Below, one piece after another: positions 37,547 through 47,054 of a stretch of DNA of 64,000 nt. The DNA lies in assembly GCA_014898425.1 (NCBI GenBank), contig RCSZ01000007.1, positions 372,001-436,000 of the forward strand, in the 5' to 3' direction. Both the position numbers and the translations under genes were made by a program. Source of the stretch: Botryotinia globosa. Taxonomy: Eukaryota > Ascomycota > Leotiomycetes > Helotiales > Sclerotiniaceae. The notes beneath the pieces were generated by a model. The model had not been told where the DNA came from. It did no database searches and was given only the letters and a program-made list of their open reading frames with translations. Positions within the stretch are counted from its first letter, which is position 1. Each line of letters starts with the position of its first letter.

Positions 37547-37902
37547 TTAGTGATTGTATAACCTCATATCACCAATGCGGACTACATGGCGATTACAGTC
37601 ACTGCCGGTGTGGAACAGTGCATCTTGTTGTAGTTTCGACTGGAGGCTGACACCAAAAAGAGAGGAGTTGTCAAGGACCAGCTGTAGATAATTCATGTCG
37701 AGGTGCTGATACTGCGGTGTGGTGATGCTATCTAGCATGAGTTGTTGATGTTGGGACAGAGAAATGTAGATGTCGAGGGCTGTGTTGGCAGAGGTGTAGT
37801 TGCATCCTACTCCTCGGCCGTAACCCCTTTAAAGACATCAACGATTGACACGAACAAATGATCCCATATGTTTTCAGAAAATTCTTCAATTGTAACTATC
37901 AT
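37547..37902 (-). pseudogene. possible small gene broken by a frame change at a G run
   Basis: On the minus strand an ATG at 37902 opens a frame reading IVTIEEFSENIWDHLFVSIV and then DVFKGVTAEE before a stop. The frame that continues plausibly (CNYTSANTALDIYISLSQHQ..., ending at 37547) is offset and starts in the same place, next to a GGGG run (CCCC at 37824-37827 on the plus strand). One extra base there would join them. No family is recognised. It may be a non-coding coincidence. Confidence 0.25.
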
Positions 37903-37998
37903 AACCCAAATCTCAAAGTTTCCCCTCACGATGTTTGATCGTGTGTCTATATGACATATAAGCTGTTATTCAAACCAATCCATTCATCAATTCTTTCC

Positions 37999-38600
37999 TT
38001 ACTCTCCAAGAATCTTATCAGCGCCGGAAACTAAGGGGATAGCTGTTAGCATATTTGTTCGAGTATAGGCTAGCCTTTACGCATACCAGTGTGTCCAATG
38101 TTATCTGGCTCAATGTTGACACTCTTGACTTTACCACCCTCAATAACAATTGCGTATCTCTTGCTTCGGTTTGTGCCCAATAATGGAGCAGCTGGGAATT
38201 CAAGATCCCAAGCACGAGTGAAGCTTCCGTCTTGATCACCAAGGAAGCGGATACCACTCTTCTTGTCTGCGTCAAGAGACTTGCCCCATGCGTTCATACT
38301 GTTCATAAGAAAGTTAGCCAAGTTCAGCCTCAAGGATGTGGGGTCGGAGTTGAGGAGTTGGGGGTGTTCTTACACGAAAGCATCGTTGACGGATACAACA
38401 AAGACCTTTCCTGCGGACTCAAGCTTTGGGTGAAGGATATAACCAGGAACGTGGGAGTCAGAGCATGTTGGACTGAAAGCTGCTGGAACACCGATGATGA
38501 TACCAGAACCTTCACCAATCTCGGCAGCAATGTTGACCTTTTGGCCTGGGTTGCCCTCAGCGAGCTCGACAGTTGGAATAGAATCTCCGACCTTGACCAT
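37999..38600 (-). CDS. type II (Prx5/PMP20-like) peroxiredoxin
   Basis: This thiol peroxidase reduces hydrogen and alkyl peroxides using a peroxidatic cysteine. Three exons, 38374-38600, 38087-38298 and 37999-38030, give 156 residues. The 75-bp and 56-bp introns fit the frame exactly. The active-site block is GVPAAFSPTCSDSHVPGY at about residues 38-55, with the PxxxTxxC arrangement of Pro, Thr and Cys. NDAFVMNAWGKSL and FLGDQDGSFTRAWDLEF follow as in Asp f 3-type allergens and yeast Ahp1/PMP20 relatives. The protein ends KILGE, so no SKL-type peroxisomal signal is present and a cytosolic or other site is more likely. Its 5' end faces the satellite cluster that leads to the helicase gene. Confidence 0.93.
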
Positions 38601-38754
38601 GATTGCGATTTATGTAATTGGTATTGAAAGGTTGGTTGATTGTAAGATAGTAGGTATGTACCTAGGTAGTTGTAGGTGGAATGTGTTGAGTGGATGTAGA
38701 ATAATGAAATCAGAAGAATGAGAAGAGGGGTGAAGTCCCATACTTATTAACTAT

Positions 38755-38815
38755 TCACTCAATCACTCAATCACTCAATCACCCAATCACCTAATCACCT
38801 AATCACCCCGCCATA
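38755..38815. repeat. 8-bp CACTCAAT microsatellite with decay to CACCTAAT
   Basis: About six and a half copies of an 8-base unit, drifting from CACTCAAT to CACCCAAT and CACCTAAT, in the upstream region of the peroxiredoxin gene. Confidence 0.88.
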
Positions 38816-38888
38816 ACGTCACTTAAGCGTAGAGCTACCTTGTGCGATGGTGTTATTGGTGTTCAAGGTGTTGTTGCTGTCATTGGGT

Positions 38889-39054
38889 GACATTGTTGTT
38901 CATGGTGTTATTGGTGTTATTGGTGTCATTGGTGCCATTGGTGACATTGTTGTTCATGGTGTTATTGGTGTTATTGGTGTCATTGGTGCCATTGGTGACA
39001 TTGTTGTTCATGGTGTTATTGCTGTCATTGGTGTCATTGGTGTCATTGTTGTTC
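38889..39054. repeat. 54-bp minisatellite, about three units
   Basis: Units start at 38889, 38943 and 38997 (gacattgttgttcatggtgt...). The first two are essentially identical and the third diverges after its first half. Inside each unit a 9-bp submotif (ATTGGTGTT) repeats, suggesting growth by slippage. The minus strand would read as Asn/Thr-rich repeats, which I treat as a shadow. Confidence 0.9.
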
Positions 39055-39298
39055 TGTAGCCACAATAATTCGGAATGTAACCCCATAAGTTGCGAGTATT
39101 TGGAATACCAAGAACCTCTAAGAAACTCTAGGAAGGTCTAAGATAAAAGGGACGATCCGAGAATCCGCTTTTTCATCATCTGTGGGTGGTACTTGGATCC
39201 ATACACTTGATAAGGTCTTTTGAGTACCGGAGTTCCAAAATAGACCATGGACTTTCTCCTTTGGATATGGATTGTGTGATATTGAATACTTTGTGCCG

Positions 39299-39344
39299 GG
39301 TGGAATGGGTGGAATGGGTGGAATGGTTGGAATGGTTGGAATGA
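39299..39344. repeat. 9-bp GGAATGGGT/GGAATGGTT repeat
   Basis: Five adjacent copies of a nine-base unit differing at one position. Confidence 0.88.
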
Positions 39345-39492
39345 TCAAGGGAATGCCAAAGGATTTGAATCATGGATGGCGTTACATCGGAGTAAGGTAG
39401 CAGTGCAGTTCTACTCGGGTACCTTCAGGCTATTTTCGGAGCACGGACTTTCCGGAGTCTTTGAGTCTTTCAGGACGAGGCTGGTGGGCGAA

Positions 39493-39574
39493 CAAGGCTA
39501 TGTACAAGGCTATGTACAAGGCTATGTACAAGGCTATGTACAAGGCTATGTACAAGGCTATGTACAAGGCTACC
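39493..39574. repeat. 12-bp CAAGGCTATGTA tandem repeat, six copies plus a partial
   Basis: Identical 12-base units start at 39493, 39505, 39517, 39529, 39541 and 39553, with a partial copy from 39565. Read in frame they would encode GYVQ repeats, within an open frame at 39376-39981 that overlaps the helicase start; I do not call that frame a gene. Confidence 0.93.
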
Positions 39575-39646
39575 CAAGGTTCTACCAGTTTGTCGTCGAA
39601 TTTTTTGGATTTCATGTCAATTTGATAACCACCAATTTCATCTCTA

Positions 39647-39677
39647 CCCATACCACCCATACCACCCATACCACCAG
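39647..39677. repeat. 9-bp CCCATACCA repeat
   Basis: Three to three and a half copies of a nine-base unit about 210 bp upstream of the helicase ATG. Confidence 0.88.
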
Positions 39678-39889
39678 CCAGCATTATTCATATCAGAACT
39701 ACCGGATTATCAGTTCACTCCCTTCATACATGGTATGTCATCATCCTTATCATATGCTGCTGACAATTAACGATCTGATTTGGGATAATCTAGACCTTCT
39801 CTTGATACCGGCTGCTCGATGCGATTATCTATCCAATATCCATTTTCACCTTGCGACACCAACCTCCCATTACGACTTCTACCCTACGC

Positions 39890-42316
39890 ATGAATTTAGA
39901 AAGGATTTTCTCAAAAAATCATCGTGTTCCCTTGAATGCGCCATTTCTATTAAGACGCCATTGGGTCCAGAGATTCTATAATTTGGGTGGTTCTATGATT
40001 GCGTTTGGTGTTCTTGACCTACTAGGTATCTTACGCTCTAGATTGTCTACCGCGCACCAAAGATTAGATTGCCGGTCTTCTTATCTCTTTACTAAAAGCC
40101 TGTCTACCAAATATCCACGACCAAATTCAACGGATGTTTGCCGAACCAGAACGCTTGATATGGGTAAAAGAGGACCTAAAAAGAACTACTTTGTAGTATG
40201 TCGAGGTAGAACAACTGGAATTCTTGATGAGTGGGCTCAATGTGAGGCATCTACATCAGGTTTCTCGGGTGCCAAATTCAAAGGTTATGAGACTCGTGAT
40301 GAAGCTCAAAAAGCATGGAATGAGTGGTTACAATCTCAAGGCTTTGCGCCTACTGAAGGTGCACCACATGATACATTAGAGAATAATCTCACAGATATCT
40401 CCAGGGTTGTGAATCGAACCGCGATTGACAATCATTTAAAAGTACGGGTAGGGCTTAAAAGGAAGTACGAAGATGAAGATGCTTCCATGAATATCAATGA
40501 TGGTGTCGTAACAACCTCTGCTCGGCCAATTGAAGCAGAAGTCAGTGCTATATCAACCGAAAAGACCTTTATTGACCTTACAGAAAGTCCAGAACGTACA
40601 ATGTCGACTGACAGACTTCTCGATTCCGAAGGAGGAAAAACACCATTGTTCAAGAAGGCAAAATCTGGCGACAACACGCCTACACTAAGCCCTGATGTTG
40701 AGATTCTAGACTCAGAATTTGAGTTGTCTGATGTAGAAGTTTTCGATAACATCACTTCAACATTCGAAGATATTCCTAAGCCTGTTGAACTTACAACCGA
40801 GCAGAAATCAGTCGTCAAGATGGCAATGAGTAGAGATAATATTTTTCTTACAGGTGCCGCTGGATCTGGGAAAACGATTACCCTACTTCAAATCATAGAA
40901 AAGCTAAAGAAAACGCTACCGGACAACAATTCAAATATGCCGAAAGTTCAGGTTGCTGCTCCTACTGGATTGGCGGCACTGCCCTTGAACGGAAGAACAA
41001 CATATTCAGTCGCTGGATGGAAACCAGATTCATTTAAAATGCCCCTTGATCAGCTTCTTGGTGATAACATAAAGAAGAGAACAATTAAAGCTCTTCAAAA
41101 GTTAGAAGTTCTCATACTGGAAGAAATTTCAATGGTTGAAAGCCAATTCCTTGAACGTTTCAATTTACTTCTCCAGACGGTAAAGCAAACCAAGAAACCT
41201 TTCGGGGGTATTCAAGTGATATTTCTGGGTGACTTTTATCAACTTCCTCCTGTGAAACCATTCGAGCATTGCATGATATGTGGAGTTGAAATGGCTGGGG
41301 CATTTGACCGTGTTTGTAAGAGTAATCTATGCAAAGATCGTTCAGATAATATCCCTTTCAAGCCAGGTGATAAATGGGCATTCAATGCTCCCGTGTGGAA
41401 ACAGCTGAAGTTTAGACATGTCAAGTTGGAGCAAATTCATCGACAAAAGGACGAGAAGTTCAAAGATCTGTTAAACAAAGTTCGCAATGGTGTTGACTTG
41501 AGTGATGCAGAATGGCATGATTTGATACGTCCAAAGGTGCTTCCACCCAATGCTTTTCCTATACGCCTCATGGCAAAGCGGTTTGATGTCGACAGGTTCA
41601 ATGATTCTCAATTGGATCTGATAAAATCAGAAGCAAAGGTCTGGGAAGCCCTTGATGATTCATGTCAACTCTATCGAAATGAGCTTGATCATCTGCGTCA
41701 GCACGAGATTAACAGGAAGATGGAAGAATACAAAATCGCCATATCGGAATATCATCGTTTTCCCAAAAGGTTGACGCTAAAAGTTGGTGCGAAAGTAGTT
41801 TTACTTCACAACCAAGAACAAAAAGGTGGCTTGGTGAACGGATCTCAGGGTACCATAGTCGGATTCGTAAATGCACAAAATTGGCCAGCAGGTGTGATAC
41901 AGGGTGACCATGCAGATTGGCGACAAGTTCAAATGAACCATTTTATCGAAAAGAACCCTTGGAGACCTGTCGTGAAGTTTACGGATGGTAAAACAACTGC
42001 AATTGCGCCGGTTGCATCAGAGACTTTGATGGGAACTGCAGAAGATAGATATCTCGCTTGCAGAACTCAAATACCACTCATCTTAGCCTGGGCTTTGTCG
42101 ATTCATAAAAGTCAAGGTATGACAATGGAACATGTTGAGGTATCAAGAAAAGATATTTTTGAGTCAGGTCAACTATATGTTGCTTTATCACGGGCAACGA
42201 CGTTGGAGGGCCTCACGGTTACAGGTTACTCCAGGGAACAAATCGCTATGGATGAGGATGTTGTGGAGTTTTATCAAAAGACGCAGTGGGAGAATTTACA
42301 ACCTCCTTCTGAATGA
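39890..42316 (+). CDS. PIF1-family DNA helicase with RNase H1-like N-terminal domain
   Basis: An intronless 808-residue frame. The ATG at 39890 is chosen because the open frame upstream has only non-ATG starts. Residues 1-80 are basic and Ser/Arg-rich with few acids, as in a mitochondrial presequence. A viroplasmin/RNase H1 N-terminal module (KKNYFVVCRGRTTGIL...WAQCEASTSGFSGAKFKGYET) lies at about 105-155 and is known to bind RNA:DNA hybrids or duplexes. An acidic linker follows. The PIF1 core carries Walker A GAAGSGKT (about 322), a Walker B variant LILEEISM (about 408; usual DEIS), motif III VIFLGDFYQLPPV, LEQIHRQ, the LVNGSQGTIVGF segment, and the C-terminal LSIHKSQGMT...GQLYVALSRA. PIF1 enzymes move 5' to 3' and unwind G-quadruplexes and forked DNA in nucleus and mitochondria. 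Whether this is the sole PIF1 or a paralog cannot be told here. Confidence 0.93.
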   Translation: MNLERIFSKNHRVPLNAPFLLRRHWVQRFYNLGGSMIAFGVLDLLGILRSRLSTAHQRLDCRSSYLFTKSLSTKYPRPNSTDVCRTRTLDMGKRGPKKNYFVVCRGRTTGILDEWAQCEASTSGFSGAKFKGYETRDEAQKAWNEWLQSQGFAPTEGAPHDTLENNLTDISRVVNRTAIDNHLKVRVGLKRKYEDEDASMNINDGVVTTSARPIEAEVSAISTEKTFIDLTESPERTMSTDRLLDSEGGKTPLFKKAKSGDNTPTLSPDVEILDSEFELSDVEVFDNITSTFEDIPKPVELTTEQKSVVKMAMSRDNIFLTGAAGSGKTITLLQIIEKLKKTLPDNNSNMPKVQVAAPTGLAALPLNGRTTYSVAGWKPDSFKMPLDQLLGDNIKKRTIKALQKLEVLILEEISMVESQFLERFNLLLQTVKQTKKPFGGIQVIFLGDFYQLPPVKPFEHCMICGVEMAGAFDRVCKSNLCKDRSDNIPFKPGDKWAFNAPVWKQLKFRHVKLEQIHRQKDEKFKDLLNKVRNGVDLSDAEWHDLIRPKVLPPNAFPIRLMAKRFDVDRFNDSQLDLIKSEAKVWEALDDSCQLYRNELDHLRQHEINRKMEEYKIAISEYHRFPKRLTLKVGAKVVLLHNQEQKGGLVNGSQGTIVGFVNAQNWPAGVIQGDHADWRQVQMNHFIEKNPWRPVVKFTDGKTTAIAPVASETLMGTAEDRYLACRTQIPLILAWALSIHKSQGMTMEHVEVSRKDIFESGQLYVALSRATTLEGLTVTGYSREQIAMDEDVVEFYQKTQWENLQPPSE

Positions 42317-43730
42317 ATTTGTACTGGGATTTGAGCATTCTGTTATATCTCAGAAGATTGAGGAATCAGGAAGAATTATTGGTAAGTTTTGATCGTCTTG
42401 ATGTCTCATGCTCAATATACTGACATAAATTCATAGTGTGAAATCCTTTACTTGGGAACTTACAAATACACTCCCATCCATCTCAAACTCATAATTTCCA
42501 TCGTCGGAAGTATATCACTCTGTACAACGGCGACTGCAATATTGATCAATCATTTTCAATATCAACATGTTGGTTTACTTTATCCGGTCACCAGTGGATG
42601 TACACAGTAGAGTCTGAAAGTTTAAGTGGGTCGGCCGTTGCCCTGACAAATGAGAAGCGAGATTGTACGACCCGCACCATAAAATCTCTTCAAGAAAAAT
42701 AATTTCTTCAATTTGTACTTGACACAACATCACATCAACTGCTTCAAGTTGTGTGTCTTCATGCTACTTCTGTAGCTGATTTGAAGACATGATGTTGATG
42801 CCTACCTAGGTACTTCAACATGATGGATGTATAGATAATCATCGACCTTCCTGTACCATCCACCGGATACCCATCATTCACCAAATGTAAGTATGGCACT
42901 CAATCCAAATTCACATCTCTCCCCTTACAACATACAATATGATGAGCAAAATTGGTCCGTGTTACTGAGAGGCCTCAAGAACCTCGTTATGGCGATACAA
43001 CCGAGCACTTTGTGCATCTCTGATTTTAATTCCTTTTTACATTTTCTTATCCCTTGTTGATATGAACGGGGTTTACTGTCATTGTCGATTTTGGAAGGAG
43101 AAATGCTAACATTTGCGAAGATAGGATTTGTTCTAGAAGAGTGTACGTGGTGAGATGAATCAGTGAGTGTATGATTGAGTAGGGTATAGAGGATTGAGGA
43201 ATTCTTTCGGCCTGTGGCTTTGAGGAATCATTGAATGAATAGATGTATTTTGGCGTAAGATACCCACATATAAGTTGCGCTGTCTCGTGTGAATTGCATC
43301 GCATTCATTGCATTGCGTACAGTAGGATAGGATAGCATCATAGCACAGCAAGAAGAAATGCAGGGTGCTGGTAATTACCTACCTGATATCAATCAAGACT
43401 TGCTGTTCCATTCAAATAAGCAAAGACATCATAATCAAAGCAACAAGTGGATATTGAAAACAATCATGATATTATTTATTCCTAAAAATCTAAAAATCTC
43501 TCTACAACTACCTACCAAAAGACAACTTCGCACAAACTACCCCAATAGAGCGCTTCCTTCACACCTTCACACCTTCACACCTCCTCAACTCCGCACTGTC
43601 CTCCCCATTTAACCCAACCCCTGCATAATCACATCCGGCGTCAAACGCAAGAGTACACACACAAAAAGCAACATCAGCTGAACAAAGACAATTGTAAAAA
43701 TAAATTTATACAACACAAACCTTCAAATAC
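42317..43730. other. intergenic, no supported gene
   Basis: Short frames only. A TACCTAGGTA palindrome lies at 42803-42812. Confidence 0.45.
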
Positions 43731-44212
43731 CTACTTTCCTTTTCTCTTGTCAGCCACGATGGAAAAAGTCTTGTCAGAGCGACGGGAACTTTCCCGTAAT
43801 GCCATGGCTCGTGTCTCCATTACCCATGTAATTCTCAACCGATCCATGGGATTTACTTTCTCAGCTAAGACATCATACAACCATTGCGTAACGCCACTCC
43901 ACATTCCCTTACTTGAAGGAATGTAATAGCGAATCCCAACATTTACCTACAAGAAACCATGATAATATCAGTCAGCTCTTTATCTCTACTATTCGGAGAA
44001 TTACCTTTCTTTCTTCATTTCTTGAATTCAAATCTTTCTTTTCTTTGTTCTTGTTTCATCAACAAGGATGGCTTTGTGCGAAGAATTTCGTGTTCATGAT
44101 AACCACCGTTTGCATCAATAATGATACTACGTATAGTCTCAGAATTGCGAATATGGGAGTGCATCTTGACCGGATGCAAATATTTTTGAGCGATTACTGG
44201 TCTCGGTGGCAT
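43731..44212 (-). CDS. small two-exon gene with an apparent frame break
   Basis: Exon 1 opens MPPRPVIAQKYLHPVKMHSH at 44212. Exon 2 (43731-43946) encodes VNVGIRYYIPSSKGMWSG, then WLYDVLAEKVNPMDRLRITW and a basic tail. A 58-bp intron at 43947-44004 with branch GCTGAC and acceptor TTGTAG separates them. The two exons sum to 424 bases, one over a whole number of codons: exon 1's frame meets a TGA at 44015-44017, whereas the frame that suits exon 2 runs through LNSRNEERK in the A/G-rich stretch just before. A one-base change in the purine run at about 44020-44050 would restore a ~140-residue basic protein. I do not recognise the family; size and charge would fit a mitochondrial or ribosomal small protein, which is a guess. 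Confidence 0.45.
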
Positions 44213-45064
44213 TGCGATATATGTGATATGGCTGCAATAGGCATGGTTGTTTTACGACTAGTCGCCTATAAAATGGGATTGATGGGTGTTTCTTTGTTTG
44301 CATGAATGCTATTGTGAATGTGTGAGTAGGGCGGATTGGGGGCGAGCACGACAGGTGGCAATTATCATTATGGGCGACATTGAGTGAAATCGAAAATAAT
44401 CTTCTTTCGAAATTAACGAGCACGTTGAAACTTGCTGTCAATATGTAATACGTATCGAAAAAGCATTTTTTTGCGAATTATTCTTTTGAAATGTTGTCAT
44501 GGGTATTATAGTGTGTGAGTATGAGTTGTATCGAATTCTTTTGTTTATGGCGGCTAAAGACGAACGAAGTCGACAAGATCTTCGAGGCGTATAGGGCCGT
44601 GGCAAATTGGTTGCGATAAAACACTCAGTCTCAACTGAATAGTGGTACAAGGAGGACATAAGGTGACGAGGGAGCTGATCGAAAAAGCCAGTGATATGTC
44701 CCATGGAAGAACGCACCCCTATACTAAAGGATCGTCTTTGCTGTAAACTCCGCCCAAATGACCGTACGTCGAACCGAAAAACCTGAATATTACGAAAGAA
44801 ATCCTAGCATCCGTTGTAAAATAAAATCAAAGGAAATCGTGTTCTCGCTCGAAATTCCGCCGCAACATTTGTATACCAGCGCACTTTTTTTGGGCATTTT
44901 CCGTTGCCCGAAGCCTTGGACCATGATGAAAACAAACGAGAAGAGAAGCACAAGTGGAGGTACACCCGCATCAATGAAAGTCGCAGATCCAAAGCTTTCT
45001 TCTGCGTTCTTCGAGATCGTACGATTTAACGAGCAGGACGCTCACCACCTATGTTGGTTAGCAA

Positions 45065-46202
45065 TTAATATTCACGGCGGGAATGTCTGTCATCATCGTA
45101 GGCTCTACCTCCATATGGCTCTCGAGCATCTCCACGAGGAGCTTGATCACCATAGGCAGCAGCGGGAGCCGGGTCTCGAGCTGGTCTATCATCACGACCA
45201 CCTCTGTCGTATCCACGATCACGGTTTTCGTATCCTCCTCCACCTCCACGGCGGTCATCACCAGAGCGGCTGTAACGGTCACCACCATCGCGGGGTCCGG
45301 CGTAACGATCAATTCCACGGGGAGCGTCGTTGTAGTCGTCACGATCACGGCGGCTGTAACCTCGGTCTCGGTCGTCTCTGCCACCATAGCGTCCACCACC
45401 ATATGGTTCATAACGGTATCCACCTCCACGGCGACGATCATCGTAACGGTCTCCACCCCATCCGCCACGAGGAGGTCCACGAGGATCCTCTGTATACGCG
45501 TTAGTTTTATAGATGAAATAAAGAACAACTAGATACATACCTCTCTTTGGTGGACCAAAGTACTTGCCAGGGGTTGGGGTACGAGGACGAGCACGGCGAG
45601 CCTTTTCAATGCTCAAAGTGCGGCCTTCGATGACCTCACCTTGAAGGCCTTCCTTGGCAGCATCAGCTTGATCAGAAGTGATCATCTTGACGAAACCAAA
45701 GCCACGAGATTCACGGGTGTGAGGATCGCGCATAATTTGGCACTTCTCAACATCACCATACTTCTCGAAAAGACGAGAAACCTCTTCTTCGAGAAGACGT
45801 GGGTGGATACCAGTGACGAAAAGGTTAGAACCTGGGTTCACAGCACCATCATCTTGTGGTCCTGGTCCGCGATCATTCTTAGGTCCGCTGCTGTGATTAT
45901 TTGTCAGAACATGCTATCTTTTGATTCGTAATTAAATAGACTAACCGCTCATCGGCACGACCGTTTCTGTCTGGGGAAGCAGATCGGCGAGGTCCTCCAC
46001 GTGGGCTGTCATTGCGACGGGTTGGACGAGGAGATGCGCTGCGATCACGCTCGTAACGGGGAGCCTCATCTAAAAGTGAAGAAAATCAATTAGTAAACGA
46101 ATACAAAATTATCGAGAAAGCTTCAAAGGATGCGAAAGAATGGAAATAAATACCTTCGTAACGAGTGCCATTCTCGTTCTCATAATCCATAGTGGAAGTC
46201 AT
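45065..46202 (-). CDS. RRM and RGG-type RNA-binding protein (transformer-SR-like)
   Basis: Exons 46154-46202, 45946-46069, 45541-45890 and 45065-45489 give 315 residues; the three introns (84, 55 and 51 bp) keep frame. The N-terminus is short, then a Ser/Pro/Arg-rich segment (RSASPRPTRRNDSPRGGPRR) precedes one RRM at about 78-155. The RRM has RNP2 NLFVTGI and RNP1 RGFGFVKM. A linker ARPRTPTPGKYFGPPKRG follows, and the second half is Arg/Gly/Asp/Tyr-rich with many RGG, DRG and GGYEN-type repeats. This layout is that of fungal transformer-2/SR-related ribonucleoproteins acting in pre-mRNA splicing or mRNA export. The RRM is certain; the exact partner is inferred. Upstream and downstream genes are unrelated. 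Confidence 0.9.
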
Positions 46203-47054
46203 GATGATGATGATGTGTTGTTGTAGGACGAAAACACGAAATGGGTTGGAAAAAAAGGGTTGGTGTGTTTTGTTGATTTGAGAGCCGGAGCTGTCGCAAA
46301 CAAATTTTCGAGCTCTGTAAATACTCAAGACCTGTGGAAAAGAGAAAGAATAATATCAAATGGGATTGCAGGAATGCAAATATTTGATACTATTGATGGG
46401 GAGTAATGGATTAATAAAGAAACAAGATGGGAAGAAAGTTATTGTTGAAAGGAAGAGCACGTTAAGGTCAGATCGTCAGGTAAAAGAAGTTGTCGCGAAT
46501 TTAAAATTGGGCCTAGCGCTAATACTAACCGACAGCGGCTAAGCTAAATAACGCGGTGAAGCTGAAAACAAATAATTTGCCGTATCAGGTAATCAGGTTT
46601 TACCTGGCAGCGTACCAATAGGTATATATGTATCAATTATCGATCAGGTACGGTTTCACAAGCAACAAGAGGTGATTTTCTTTGTTTGATAAAATGAATT
46701 ATCACTGGTAGATCTACGATAGGTCTTTATGCGTAGGAGTGGGAGTGGGCGAAGTATATCGAATCAATTATACGGATGATTTGAAGTTTTACTGTGCTTA
46801 ACATTACATTCAGGTCAGGGTTCTGCACGTAAAGCTAAATAGCGGAGAAATCAAGGAACGCGAATCAATCATAGTGCATCCTATTGCAGTATACATCAAC
46901 AGCATTCTTATTGGTTCTATTTATAAGTCTCTCCATGAAACTTTCCGTGGTAAGGAAATGCATTTTGCCTGCAGTGCTTTCTTTCCCCTGGTTTTAACCA
47001 GACTCATACGTTAAGGATATGTAGAAATCTGACTACCAATGATATTCCCATAAT
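46203..47054. other. intergenic, no supported gene
   Basis: Upstream of the RNA-binding protein gene and downstream of the glutaminase gene. I see no frame of interest. Confidence 0.5.

Noticed and set aside
38880..39086. Asn/Thr repeat protein on the minus strand
   Set aside because: The frame exists only because the 54-bp satellite unit is a multiple of three.
45083..45532. Long frames opposite the RNA-binding protein (Val/Thr- or His-rich)
   Set aside because: They are the antisense of Arg/Gly/Asp repeat codons; the minus-strand frame has an RRM and splice-consistent exons.
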